Below, one piece after another: positions 17,309-26,600 of a stretch of 64,000 nt of DNA. The position numbers and the translations under genes are program-made. Positions within the stretch are counted from its first letter, which is position 1; each line of letters starts with the position of its first letter. The stretch is from Granulicella cerasi (lineage in GTDB: Bacteria > Acidobacteriota > Terriglobia > Terriglobales > Acidobacteriaceae): assembly GCF_025685575.1 (NCBI RefSeq), contig NZ_JAGSYD010000003.1:310001-374000 (forward strand), given 5' to 3'. A model generated the notes under the pieces. It ran no database searches, had not been told where the DNA came from, and saw nothing but the letters and a program-made list of their open reading frames with translations.

Positions 17309-17643
17309 TGGGTCTCTCCACACACATTCTCGACGTCAATCTCGGCAAGCCCGCAGCGGATGTTTCGCTCGTCCTGAGCTGCCTCAACGAAGATCAATGG
17401 GACGAGCTCGGTCGCGGCTCCACCGATGCCGATGGTCGTTGCCGCACGCTGCTCGGCGATCATCATCTCGAGGTCGGCACCTACAAGATCCGCTTCGCCA
17501 CCAGCGAGTACTACGCCGCGCAACACATCACCGGCCTTTATCCTTACGTCGAAATCGTCTTCAACGTTCGCGAACCCGAGCAGCATTACCACATCCCGTT
17601 GCTGCTGACAGCGCACGGCTACTCGACGTATCGCGGCAGCTGA
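17308..17643 (+). CDS. uraH: 5-hydroxyisourate hydrolase (transthyretin-like)
   Basis: HIUase hydrolyses 5-hydroxyisourate, the product of urate oxidase, to OHCU. The protein has 111 aa with the three family signatures: STHILDVNLGKPA at the N-terminus (active-site His), the central Arg in DGRCR, and the C-terminal tetrapeptide YRGS preceded by YHIPLLL. It forms a tetramer in known homologues. It overlaps uraD by one base and is followed by uaZ after 47 bases. Confidence 0.95.
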   Translation: MGLSTHILDVNLGKPAADVSLVLSCLNEDQWDELGRGSTDADGRCRTLLGDHHLEVGTYKIRFATSEYYAAQHITGLYPYVEIVFNVREPEQHYHIPLLLTAHGYSTYRGS

Positions 17644-17690
17644 CACCACTCCCCCGAGAAGCAGATCCACACGAAAGAGGAAACACATCG

Positions 17691-18554
17691 ATGGCAATCG
17701 CAAAACTCGCTGACAACCGTTATGGCAAATCGCTCGTGCGCATCGTGCGCGTCACCAAGCACGAAGACCACCACGACCTCGACGAATGGACCGTGCAGAT
17801 TCTGCTCACGGGCGACATGGAGACGGCGCACACCGAAGGCGACAACTCGAAGATTCTGCCAACGGACACGATGAAGAACACCTGCTACTTCGTCGCCAGC
17901 GAATCGAAAGCCACATCGATCGAGGAGTACGCGAAGGCGCTCATCGACTACGTCCTCACGCGCCAGTCGCACATCACCAGCGCCGAAGTCATCGTGAAGT
18001 CGCACCTCTGGAAGCGCCTCACCGTCGACGGCAAGCCATATCCCACGGCCTTCATGCGCGGCTCAGAAGAAGTCGCTACGACGCGCGTCGTGCGCCAGCA
18101 GGGCGGCGAGTTTGAAGTCGTCAGCGGCCTCGATGGACTCTTCGTGCTGAAGACCACGCAGAGCAGCTTCGTCGGCTACATCAAGGACCACCTCACCACG
18201 CTGCCCGAGACCACCGACCGCCTCTTCGGCACCGTCGTAAAGGCCGAGTGGACCTATACCGACGACGTCAATATCGCAGGCTTCGACTTCAACGCCACAC
18301 GCGAACTCATCCGCGAGACGATGGTTCAGACCTTCGCCAAGCACGAATCGCTGAGCGTGCAGCAGACCCTCTTCCAGATGGGCGAAGACGCGCTCGCCGC
18401 GACCGACACCATCGAGAGCGTCTACATGCTGATGCCGAACAAGCACAACCTGCTGATCGACCTGAAGCGCTTCGGCCTCGAGAACCCGAACCACATCTTC
18501 GTCCCCACCGACGAGCCGCACGGCACGATCGAAGCCACAATCGTCCGCGCGTAA
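17691..18554 (+). CDS. uaZ: Urate oxidase (cofactor-free uricase)
   Basis: Uricase oxidises urate with O2 to 5-hydroxyisourate and H2O2. The protein has 287 aa. Recognisable are the N-terminal NRYGKSLVRIVRV, the catalytic Lys/Thr region GDNSKILPTDTMKNT, and LMPNKHNLLIDLKRFGLEN near the end. It has no bound cofactor in the family. AAAGAGG stands about 11 bases before the ATG. It is the last gene of the allB-uraD-uraH-uaZ run; a terminator lies downstream. Confidence 0.95.
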   Translation: MAIAKLADNRYGKSLVRIVRVTKHEDHHDLDEWTVQILLTGDMETAHTEGDNSKILPTDTMKNTCYFVASESKATSIEEYAKALIDYVLTRQSHITSAEVIVKSHLWKRLTVDGKPYPTAFMRGSEEVATTRVVRQQGGEFEVVSGLDGLFVLKTTQSSFVGYIKDHLTTLPETTDRLFGTVVKAEWTYTDDVNIAGFDFNATRELIRETMVQTFAKHESLSVQQTLFQMGEDALAATDTIESVYMLMPNKHNLLIDLKRFGLENPNHIFVPTDEPHGTIEATIVRA

Positions 18555-18581
18555 ACACCACCTCCGAGTGCCCATCTCGCT

Positions 18582-18632
18582 CACCACGAACGGGTGCCCC
18601 AGGTCTCGCTTCTGAGACCTGGGTTCGCAGGA
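18582..18632. repeat. Dispersed hairpin repeat, copy 2
   Basis: ACCACGAACGGGTGCCCC is followed by the hairpin arms CAGGTCTC and GAGACCTG around GCTTCT, then GGTTCGCAGG. Nearly the same block recurs at 54934-54984, with the arm changes (CAGG/CATG) compensated on the other side. It lies between uaZ and its terminator. Confidence 0.65.
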
Positions 18633-18645
18633 TCCCTCCACCAGC

Positions 18646-18680
18646 AAGCTCTCTCCTCACCGAGAGAGCTTTGTTCTTTA
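18646..18680 (+). terminator. Rho-independent terminator after urate oxidase
   Basis: AAGCTCTCTC pairs with GAGAGAGCTT around a six-base loop and is followed by TGTTCTTTA. It separates the allB-uaZ operon from allC. Confidence 0.75.
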
Positions 18681-18755
18681 CTCACCACGAACGCCATCGC
18701 GCACCGTAGCGCCCTCCGCAGTTTCCTTTCCTTCCCCCGCCCCACACGCAACCAC

Positions 18756-18761
18756 TACAAT
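18756..18761 (+). promoter_or_regulatory. -10-like element TACAAT, 6 bases before the allC start
   Basis: TACAAT is followed by six C residues and the ATG at 18768. Transcription would start on the start codon itself. There is no Shine-Dalgarno. Confidence 0.4.
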
Positions 18762-18767
18762 CCCCCC

Positions 18768-19997
18768 ATGACCCCGAACGACCGCGCCGAACGCATCATC
18801 GCTCGTTGCCGCGAACTCGCACGCATCTCTGACGTCGAAGGCGAAACCACGCGCCTCTTTCTCTCGCCGAAGACCCGCGACGCGCACACATTGCTCTCCT
18901 GGTGGATGCGCGAGGCCGGGCTCGAGGCGCGCACCGACGACATCGGCAACCTGCGCGCCGTGCGTCGCTCGGCACACGACGACGCGCCCACGCTCGTGCT
19001 CTTCTCGCACATCGATACCGTGCCCAACGCTGGCGCCTTCGACGGCCCGCTCGGCGTCATTCTCGGCCTCGAAGCCATCGCCGCCCTCGCGCAAACGCCG
19101 CTCCCCTTCCATATCGAACTCATCGCCTTCAGCGAAGAAGAAGGCGTTCGCTTCGCGTTCCCGTTTCTCTCCTCACGCGCCGCAGTGGGCGAACTCACCG
19201 ACGAACATCTCGCCCACACCGACAAAGACGGCATCACAGTCGCCGACGCACTCCGCAACTTCGACCTCGATCCGGCACGCATCGCCACGACCGCGCCCTT
19301 CGCATCGAACACCTTCGCGGCAATCGAGGTGCACATCGAGCAAGGCCCGGTGCTCGAAAGCGAGAACGCCTTCATCGCCGTCGTCGAAGCCATCGTAGGC
19401 CAATCGCGCCTCTCCTTCACCTTTGAAGGCCAGGCCAACCACGCAGGCACCACGCCCATGGCGCTACGGCATGATGCGCTTGTCGCCGCCGCGCACTTCA
19501 TCATCGAGGTCGACAACTACGCGAGCAATCATCGCCAACTCGTCGCCACCGTCGGCCGCATCGAGGCCCTGCCCGGTGCGATGAACGTCGTGCCCGGCAC
19601 CGTGACCTGCACGCTCGACGTGCGCCACCCGAAGGACGAGTCACGCCACGCTGCCGTTGCCCACCTCGTCACCAAGGCCCAGGCCGCAGGCGAGCATCGC
19701 GGCGTCAAGGTGAAGGCCACGCTGCTCAGCGAGCAACGTGCTGTGCCGATGGACCACGCGCTCACGCAGAAGCTCCACGCGGCGGCCGAGCGCGCGGGCC
19801 ACGACGCACTGCAACTCTTCTCAGGCGCAGGCCATGACTCCATGATCGTCGCGTCGCATGTGCCGACGACGATGCTCTTCGTGCGCTCCCCCGGCGGCAT
19901 CAGCCACAACCCCGCCGAGGACATACGCGCCGAAGACGTCGAAGCCGCGCTCGGCACCCTCGTTAACCTGCTGCTGCACCTGCATCCGCACCAGTGA
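18768..19997 (+). CDS. allC: Allantoate amidohydrolase (M20 family)
   Basis: AllC hydrolyses allantoate to ureidoglycine, CO2 and ammonia. It is a two-metal M20 peptidase-fold enzyme of 409 aa. Metal-site motifs are SHIDTVPNAGAFDGPLG, SEEEGVRF and EVHIEQGPVLE; the dimer-domain signature is QANHAGTTPM. The C-terminal SGAGHDSMIVAS and GGISHNPAE fit allantoate hydrolases better than the second M20 enzyme encoded at 20859. The start at 18768 follows the family N-terminus. It opens the second half of the ureide cluster. An N-carbamoyl amino acid hydrolase is the main alternative, made unlikely by context. Confidence 0.88.
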   Translation: MTPNDRAERIIARCRELARISDVEGETTRLFLSPKTRDAHTLLSWWMREAGLEARTDDIGNLRAVRRSAHDDAPTLVLFSHIDTVPNAGAFDGPLGVILGLEAIAALAQTPLPFHIELIAFSEEEGVRFAFPFLSSRAAVGELTDEHLAHTDKDGITVADALRNFDLDPARIATTAPFASNTFAAIEVHIEQGPVLESENAFIAVVEAIVGQSRLSFTFEGQANHAGTTPMALRHDALVAAAHFIIEVDNYASNHRQLVATVGRIEALPGAMNVVPGTVTCTLDVRHPKDESRHAAVAHLVTKAQAAGEHRGVKVKATLLSEQRAVPMDHALTQKLHAAAERAGHDALQLFSGAGHDSMIVASHVPTTMLFVRSPGGISHNPAEDIRAEDVEAALGTLVNLLLHLHPHQ

Positions 19998-20003
19998 GTC
20001 GCA

Positions 20004-20079
20004 GGTTCTAAGTTCTACGTTGTAAGTAGGACGTCGGCACCAGCCAAAACTTACAACATAGAACGTACAACTCAGAACC
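20004..20079. repeat. Long imperfect palindrome, intergenic (1 of 3)
   Basis: The left arm GGTTCTAAGTT...GTTGTAAGT pairs with the right arm ACTTACAAC...AACTCAGAACC around a GC-rich loop of 21 bases; the right arm has seven extra bases. Similar long palindromes built from short repeated words lie at 30169-30240 and 54123-54232. It is placed between allC and allE. Confidence 0.6.
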
Positions 20080-20092
20080 ACTCCGGCTCCGC

Positions 20093-20098
20093 TATACT
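20093..20098 (+). promoter_or_regulatory. -10-like element TATACT before allE
   Basis: TATACT is followed ten bases later by the allE ATG, with no Shine-Dalgarno. The long palindrome lies just upstream, where a -35 would be expected. Confidence 0.35.
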
Positions 20099-20108
20099 CA
20101 CTCCACCT

Positions 20109-20849
20109 ATGCATCATCTTGGACACACGACCAGCTCGAACAAGCGCGACCACCTTCTGCTCGCGCCCGACACCTTCATCCGCACGCCGATGCCCGGCAT
20201 CACGAAGGGCTTCGCCATCGTGCATGTTGCGCCGCAAGCAGGCGCGGCGTTTACGCAGATGACCGTCGAGCTGGACGCCAACGGGACGCTCACGGAAGGC
20301 CCGACGCAGCGCCTCATCTACGTGCTCGAAGGCAAGCTGACACTGCAGGAGCCGAGCTCCAAGAAGCAGCACCAGCTCGCGCCCGGCAGCTACGCCTACC
20401 TGCCGACGGAGCATCCGCACACGATCACCGCGAAGACCAAGGCGCGCCTCGCCGTCATCGACAAGCCATACATGCCGCTCGAGACCGAGCCGAACCCGGA
20501 GTTCTTCATCGGCCGCGAGCAGGACCTGAAGCCCACCGCGCTCAACGGCGACCCCGACCTCGAAGTCCGCGCGCTCATGCCCGACTCACCGCAGTTCGAC
20601 TTCGCCTGCAACACGATGACCTATCAGCCCGGCGCGTCGTTGCCACAGGTGGAGATCCACTACATGGAGCACGGCCTGCTGATGCTCGAAGGCGGCGGCA
20701 TCTACCGCCTCGGCGACGCGTGGTACCCCACCCAGGCCGGCGACTTCATCTGGATGGCTCCGTACTGCCCGCAGTGGTTCGGCGCCATCGGCAAGAAGCC
20801 CGCAAAGTACCTCATCTACAAGGATTTCAATCGCCACACGCTGGCGTAG
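20109..20849 (+). CDS. allE: (S)-ureidoglycine aminohydrolase (bicupin)
   Basis: AllE hydrolyses (S)-ureidoglycine to (S)-ureidoglycolate and ammonia, using Mn in a cupin site. The protein has 246 aa with two cupin halves: residues of about 40-115 (GPTQRLIYVLEGKLTL, LAPGSYAYLPTEHPH) and about 165-240 (YQPGASLPQVEIHYMEHGLLMLEGGGIYRL, with Glu and His metal ligands, and FIWMAPYCPQWFGA). The end YLIYKDFNRH is typical of the family. It lies nine bases before the ureidoglycolate hydrolase gene. Confidence 0.93.
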   Translation: MHHLGHTTSSNKRDHLLLAPDTFIRTPMPGITKGFAIVHVAPQAGAAFTQMTVELDANGTLTEGPTQRLIYVLEGKLTLQEPSSKKQHQLAPGSYAYLPTEHPHTITAKTKARLAVIDKPYMPLETEPNPEFFIGREQDLKPTALNGDPDLEVRALMPDSPQFDFACNTMTYQPGASLPQVEIHYMEHGLLMLEGGGIYRLGDAWYPTQAGDFIWMAPYCPQWFGAIGKKPAKYLIYKDFNRHTLA

Positions 20850-20858
20850 AGACGACCG

Positions 20859-22181
20859 ATGACTCTCACCATCAACACCGACCGCCTCCTCGCCGAACTG
20901 CATCACCTCGCGCGCATCACCGACTGCCCGCCGACCACGGACACGTCTCTGCCCGCACCGACGCAAGCCGTCACGCGCATCGTCTTCACGCCGCGCGACC
21001 TCGAAGCGCGCGCATGGCTGAAGCAACTCGCCACCGACACGGGCTTCACCGTCCGCGAAGACGCCGTCGGCAACACCTTCCTGCGTTGGGAAGGCTCTGA
21101 CCCGACGCTCGGCGCAGTCGGCACCGGTTCGCACACGGACGCCATCCCTCACGCGGGCATGTACGACGGCACCGTCGGCGTGCTCGGCGGACTCGAAGCG
21201 ATGCGCTCGCTCAAAGAGTCCGGTTTCAAGCCGCGTCGCTCCATCGAGACGCTGATGTTCACCAGCGAAGAGCCCACGCGCTTCGGCATCGGATGCCTCG
21301 GCTCGCGGCTGCTCGGCGGCGTGCTCGATCCCGATGCGGCCGACGCACTCCCTGACCGCCTAAGCGAAACCGAAGCCGACGCGCCGAAGGGCCTCACGTT
21401 GCAGCAAGTGCGCGCGCAGGCCGGCTTCACCGGCTCACTCGCCAGCGTGAAGCTTGCCAGCGACTACTACGACTCCTGGGTCGAGCTGCACATCGAGCAA
21501 GGCCCGCTGCTCGAGCGCGAAGGCATTGACCTTGGCATCGTCACCAACATCGCCGCGCCTGCGAGCTATCGCTACACCGTCGAAGGCTTCGGCGGCCACG
21601 CCGGCGCGCTGCTCATGCCCGACCGCCGCGACGCGCTCACCGCCGCCAGCGAACTCATCCTCGCCATCGAACGCTTCACCCGCGAAGCCAACGCCCAATC
21701 CGCAGCCGCAGGCCAGACCGGCGTCGACTCCGTCGCGACCGTCGGCAAGGTAGATATCTTTCCCGGCGCGGTCAACTCTGTGCCTTCGCGCGTGCAGTTC
21801 ATGCTCGACATTCGCGACACCGACGTCGCGCGACGCAACAACAGCATGACGCGCCTGCGCGCAGAGATCGACCGCGTGAGCCGTGAGCGCGGGGTGAAGA
21901 TCACCGAAGAGGTCATCAACTCCGATGAGCCCGCGATCTCCGCGCCGAAGATCCTCGACGCGCTCGTGGCCTCTGCAAAAGCCGAGAACGCGAGCTATCG
22001 CATGATGGTTTCGCGTGCGTACCATGACTCCAACTTCATGGCCCGCGTCGCGCCCATGGCGATGCTCTTCATCCCCTGCCGCCACGGCGTCTCGCACAGG
22101 CCGGACGAGTACTCCACGCCAGAGCAGATCGCGCTCGGCACACGTGTGTTGGCTCGCACCCTGGCCGCGCTGGCATCGTAA
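20859..22181 (+). CDS. Ureidoglycolate amidohydrolase (M20 family, plant UAH-like)
   Basis: This enzyme releases the last two ammonia molecules, converting ureidoglycolate to glyoxylate. It is M20-fold, 440 aa. Motifs: GTGSHTDAIPHAGMYDGTVGVLGG, FTSEEPTRFGIGCLGSR, ELHIEQGPLLE, FGGHAG. The C-terminal YHDSNFMARVAPMAMLF and GVSHRPDEYS resemble plant ureidoglycolate amidohydrolase and differ from the AllC signature GAGHDSM of the paralogue two genes upstream. Having two distinct M20 enzymes on either side of allE supports the split of labour. It is co-directional with allE, 9 bases apart. Confidence 0.87.
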   Translation: MTLTINTDRLLAELHHLARITDCPPTTDTSLPAPTQAVTRIVFTPRDLEARAWLKQLATDTGFTVREDAVGNTFLRWEGSDPTLGAVGTGSHTDAIPHAGMYDGTVGVLGGLEAMRSLKESGFKPRRSIETLMFTSEEPTRFGIGCLGSRLLGGVLDPDAADALPDRLSETEADAPKGLTLQQVRAQAGFTGSLASVKLASDYYDSWVELHIEQGPLLEREGIDLGIVTNIAAPASYRYTVEGFGGHAGALLMPDRRDALTAASELILAIERFTREANAQSAAAGQTGVDSVATVGKVDIFPGAVNSVPSRVQFMLDIRDTDVARRNNSMTRLRAEIDRVSRERGVKITEEVINSDEPAISAPKILDALVASAKAENASYRMMVSRAYHDSNFMARVAPMAMLFIPCRHGVSHRPDEYSTPEQIALGTRVLARTLAALAS

Positions 22182-22203
22182 AGCGCAGTAAACTGTTGGC
22201 ACG

Positions 22204-23562
22204 ATGGCAATTGAGTCTCGCAATCCCGCAACCGGCCAGCTCCTTCGCGCATACGACGCGCTGACTCCCGACGCGCTCGAGCAACGCCTCGCCCTTGCCC
22301 AGCAGGCCTTCCGCAACGGCACGCGCATGGAGGATCGCATCTTCTGGATGCGCCGACTCGCCTCGCTGCTCGACCAGGACCGCGACGAGATCGCAGCGCT
22401 GATGACCAGCGAGATGGGCAAGACCCTTGCCGCAGCCCAGGCCGAGGTGGAGAAGTGCGCCGTCTGCTGCCGCTTCTACGCCGAGCATGCCGAGAGCTTC
22501 CTCGCGCCGGAGATGATCGAGACTGAACGCAGCGCCAGCTTTGTGCGCTGGGACCCGCTCGGCGTCGTGCTCGCCATCATGCCGTGGAATTTTCCACTCT
22601 GGCAGGTCTTCCGCTTCCTCACGCCCGCGCTGATGGCCGGCAACGTGGGCCTGCTGAAGCATGCGAGCAACGTGCCGCAATGCGCGATCGCGATCGAAGC
22701 GCTCGTACGCCGCGCAGGCTTCCCGCGCGGCTGTTTCCAGACGCTGCTCGTCGAAGCGCGCCACGTCGAAACTATCCTCGCCGACGATCGCGTCGCCGCA
22801 GTCACCGTCACCGGTTCGGAAGCTGCAGGCCGCGCGGTCGCCGCACAGGCGGGTTGGCTCATCAAGAAGACCGTGCTCGAACTCGGCGGCTCCGATGCGT
22901 TCATCGTGATGCCCTCCGCCGATCTCGAAGCCGCCGTCACCAACGCCGTAAAGGCGCGCATGATCAACAACGGCCAGTCCTGCATCGCGGCCAAGCGCTT
23001 CCTCGTCCATGAGAAGATCTACGCCGAGTTCCAGAGCCGCTTCATCGCCGAATTCGAGAAGCTCAACGTCGGCGACCCGATGAAGCCGACGACCGACATC
23101 GGCCCGCTCGCTACCCCGAAGCTCGTCGATGATCTCGAAGCCCAGATCGAGGCCTGCAAGACTGCGGGAGGCCGCATCCTCAGCGGCGGCGAACGCATGG
23201 TCGGCAATGGCAACTACTTCGAGCCAACGTTGATCGCGGAAGTGCCACGCACCGCAGCCGTCGCCAAGGAAGAAACCTTCGGCCCGCTCGCATTGCTCTT
23301 CCGTGTGAAGGACCTCGACGATGCCATCGCACTCGCGAACGACACGCCGTTCGGCCTCGGCGCAAGCTGCTGGACGAACGATCCTCGCGAACAGGATGCC
23401 TTCGCGCAACGCCTCGAAGCAGGGAGCGTCTTCTTCAACGCGCCCGTCGCCAGTGACCCGCGCCTGCCGTTCGGCGGTGTGAAGAAGTCCGGCTACGGCC
23501 GCGAACTTGCTGCTGCAGGTATGCGCGAGTTCCTCAACGCGAAGACCGTCGTCAAGGCCTGA
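22204..23562 (+). CDS. NAD(P)-dependent aldehyde dehydrogenase (succinate-semialdehyde dehydrogenase-like)
   Basis: Aldehyde dehydrogenase superfamily, 452 aa. Visible are IMPWNFPLWQVFRFLTPAL, VTGSEAAGRAVAAQAG (nucleotide binding), the general-base Glu in LELGGSDAF, and the catalytic Cys in NNGQSCIAAKRF. Closest in style to succinate-semialdehyde dehydrogenases (GabD/SSADH). It begins 22 bases after the ureidoglycolate hydrolase gene and is probably in the same operon. Its substrate in ureide catabolism is not obvious; oxidation of a semialdehyde formed from glyoxylate or an amine is possible. The exact substrate is uncertain. Confidence 0.85.
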   Translation: MAIESRNPATGQLLRAYDALTPDALEQRLALAQQAFRNGTRMEDRIFWMRRLASLLDQDRDEIAALMTSEMGKTLAAAQAEVEKCAVCCRFYAEHAESFLAPEMIETERSASFVRWDPLGVVLAIMPWNFPLWQVFRFLTPALMAGNVGLLKHASNVPQCAIAIEALVRRAGFPRGCFQTLLVEARHVETILADDRVAAVTVTGSEAAGRAVAAQAGWLIKKTVLELGGSDAFIVMPSADLEAAVTNAVKARMINNGQSCIAAKRFLVHEKIYAEFQSRFIAEFEKLNVGDPMKPTTDIGPLATPKLVDDLEAQIEACKTAGGRILSGGERMVGNGNYFEPTLIAEVPRTAAVAKEETFGPLALLFRVKDLDDAIALANDTPFGLGASCWTNDPREQDAFAQRLEAGSVFFNAPVASDPRLPFGGVKKSGYGRELAAAGMREFLNAKTVVKA

Positions 23563-23578
23563 GCCTCGATCCAGAAAC

Positions 23579-23612
23579 AACAGGGGCGCGATCCGTGTGG
23601 ATCATGCCCTTG
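23579..23612. terminator. Imperfect hairpin between convergent aldehyde dehydrogenase and TonB receptor genes
   Basis: CAGGGGC-GCGATCC pairs with GGATCAT-GCCCTTG around GTGT, with two mismatches. There is no clear T tract. It may be a weak bidirectional terminator. Confidence 0.3.
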
Positions 23613-23630
23613 TCTGCATTGCGTTTCGCG

Positions 23631-26600
23631 CTAGAAGTTAAACGAAGCCTGCACGGAGATGCGCTGCAACGAGTTGTTGCCCGTGTACGTTCCGCCTGCC
23701 AACTGCGTGCTCTGGCCGAAGTTCGGCGAGCTGATGATGCCCACCGGCGACGAGTAGTCGTGGTTGTTGAACAGGTTCATCACCTGGAAGCCAACCGCGA
23801 GATTGTACTTCTGGCCGGTGCTTGCGCCACCGCCACCCATCATGCCGCCGGGGCCGCCACCGCGCGAACCACCACCGCCACGCGAGCCGCCACGGCCACC
23901 GCCCGGAGGCGGTCCACCTTGACCGGGACCACCATCGCCACCGCTCTGCACGTCGGTCTTGTTCTTCGATCCACCGAAGCCGAAGGTCTTCGTCACGCGG
24001 ACGTTCGTGGTGAACTGTGCGGGTCCCGAGCAATCGTTGATCGGAGCAATCGACATCGTCGCCGCGTTCGCATTCGACGCCGTGCGCGAAAGGAACGAGC
24101 CGCAGCCTGCATACTTCACCGAGTTCGGCGTGCCGTCCGCTACGAGGTACGGGCGATCGTTGAAGACGCCGTCCTTGTTGACGTCCTGGCCTTCGAGGAT
24201 GTTCACCGGGTTGCCGCTCTGCGCGATGATGAACGGCGAAACCGAGATGAACTTCGGCAGTGTGATGCTGCCCATCACGAACGCGCGCTGACGAACGTCA
24301 TAGGTCGTGCGGCCGATGTCAGCATTCAAGTTGCCAGGTGTTGAAACGAACGAGCCCGCGCCTGAAGCGTTGCCGCGCGCCGAGTTCAGCATGTAGAAGC
24401 CGAAGATCGAGAGCCACTTCGTCGTCTGCACACGACCGTTCAGCATGAGCTGGTTCTGATGGAACGCGCCCTGGCTGAAGTACTGATCGTTGAGCGTGCC
24501 CGTCGTGCCGCAAGTCTGTCCCACGGCGAGGATGCCGCAGCTTGCGTTCTGAATCGCAAGCTGATGCAGGCCAAGCGAGTGAATGTAGTTCACCGACATT
24601 GTGCCGATCTTGCCGAGGTTGCGGTCCGCACCGAGTGCAAACTGCTGCACATACGCTGTGCGCAGGTTGCCTGCGGTGGAGTACTGCGTCGAACCGGTCG
24701 TCGACGATGCTGCGCAGTTGGTCGCCGAAATCGGCAGCGTCGGTGTGCAGTTTGTCGGGTTCGTCAGCGTGTAGATCTGCTGGTTCTGTCCGTTGTAGCG
24801 CAGCGTGTTCAGGATGTTCGACTGGCCGAAGCGATCGTAGAAGATGCCGTAGCCGCCACGCAGCACAACCACAGGCTTCTTCGGATCGCCCACACCATAA
24901 GCGAAGGACAAGCGCGGAGCCACGTTGTTCGAGCTGCTGAGGTGGTTCTGAATTTCGTAGCGAACGCCGTAGCTGATCGTCAAGTTGCTCATCGGCTTCC
25001 AGTCATCTTCCGCATACAGACCAACGTCCGCCAGGGTGAACTTCGTTACCGGTGTGTTGATCACCGTGCGCGAGAACTGGCTCAGCGTGGGCGTGGCACT
25101 CGCGTAGTTGCCGATGCTCGAGTACGTGAATGCGCCGTTCGAGCCCGCGTAGGAGCTGATGGCTTCACGCGTCGTGCGCAGACGCCCACCGAAGCGCAGG
25201 AAGTTCTTCTTCAACTGCACCGAGGTGTAGTTCTGCACTTCGAAGTGGTCCTGGTGATCGGAGCTGTACTGCCCCGTGTAGCCACCGGTGGTGAAAGCAC
25301 CCGAAACCATAATATTTGCCGCCGTGGAGAAGGGCGTCGTCGCCGTATGCTCGCGCTCATACTCGAAACGCGTCTCGTTGATGACGTGCGCGCTAAGCGT
25401 CTGCGTGTCGCTGATCTGCACAATGTTGCTTTGGCTCGTCTCGTTGTAACCGGCAGACGGCAGGACGAAACCAGAGATGCCCTGGTTGTTCTGATCGTTC
25501 TGGTTGAACTGGTAGCGGATCGTCAGCACGTTGTTCGCGCCGAGCGCGAGATCCACACGCGGAGTGAAGTCCGTACGCGACTGCGGCGTCTTCGTCGCTA
25601 CTGTCAGGCCGGTCGTGATGCAACCTGTTGCTCCCGGCGAGCACGGCGTGATCGAACCAGCAGCCGTCGTGTAGATCGTGCCGTTGGTGATGCCGAGGTC
25701 CTGGATGTCACGGTGCGAGCCGCCGATGGAGAACGACGCCCACTTGCTCAACGGTCCCGTGATGCTGCCGAATATGAAGAGCGTGTGGTACGGCGCCTGG
25801 TAGGTATTTGACGAGATCAGCGGGTTCGCCGTGTTGAACTGCGACGGGTTGTAGTTCGTCTGGAACTGACCATGCAGCTTGTCCGTGCCGGGCTTGGTGA
25901 AGACCTCGATGCGGCCGTAGCCGAGCTTGTCATACTGAGCCGAAAATGGGTTCTGGTTGATGCGGATTTCGCGGATCGACGACTTCGGCGGAAGCTGTCC
26001 GCCGGTGAAGCCGTCCACGTAAATCTGGCCGCCGTTCGGTCCTGCGGAAGGCCCGGCCAGCGCCGACAATTCGCTCGAAAGCTCATCGGGATCGTCCGAC
26101 AGCGCGTCGAGGTCCTTGCCGCTGAGGATCATGGCGCTCGCGTTATTGTCCGGGTCCACGCTTACCTGCACCGCGCTCGCGTCCACATTGATGACCTGCG
26201 TCGTCTCGCCAACCTTCAGCTTCGCATCCAGCGTCGTCGCGGCCACGGCGGGAATCTTCACACCGGTCGCCGAGTAGGACGAGAACCCCTTCATGGACAC
26301 CACGATCGTATACAGGCCCGGCGCCACCGACAACGAATACGAGCCGTCAGCGCCCGCCGTGGCCGAAATGCCATTACCCTTGCTGGGCGTCAGGTTTACC
26401 GTCGCGCCGGGGATCGGGTAGCCGTCCGGATCGCTAATGGTGCCGTGCACCTTGGTGCCGCCCAGTTGCGCCGACTGCGCACCGGTGCCCAAGGACTGAA
26501 TCGGCGAGCTCACGGCCTCCGCCGGCGAAGGCTTCTGCGTCACCGTCACGGGTACCTGCTGTTGACCGGCCGTCGCGGGGACGTTCGCCGGGGTGGAGGT

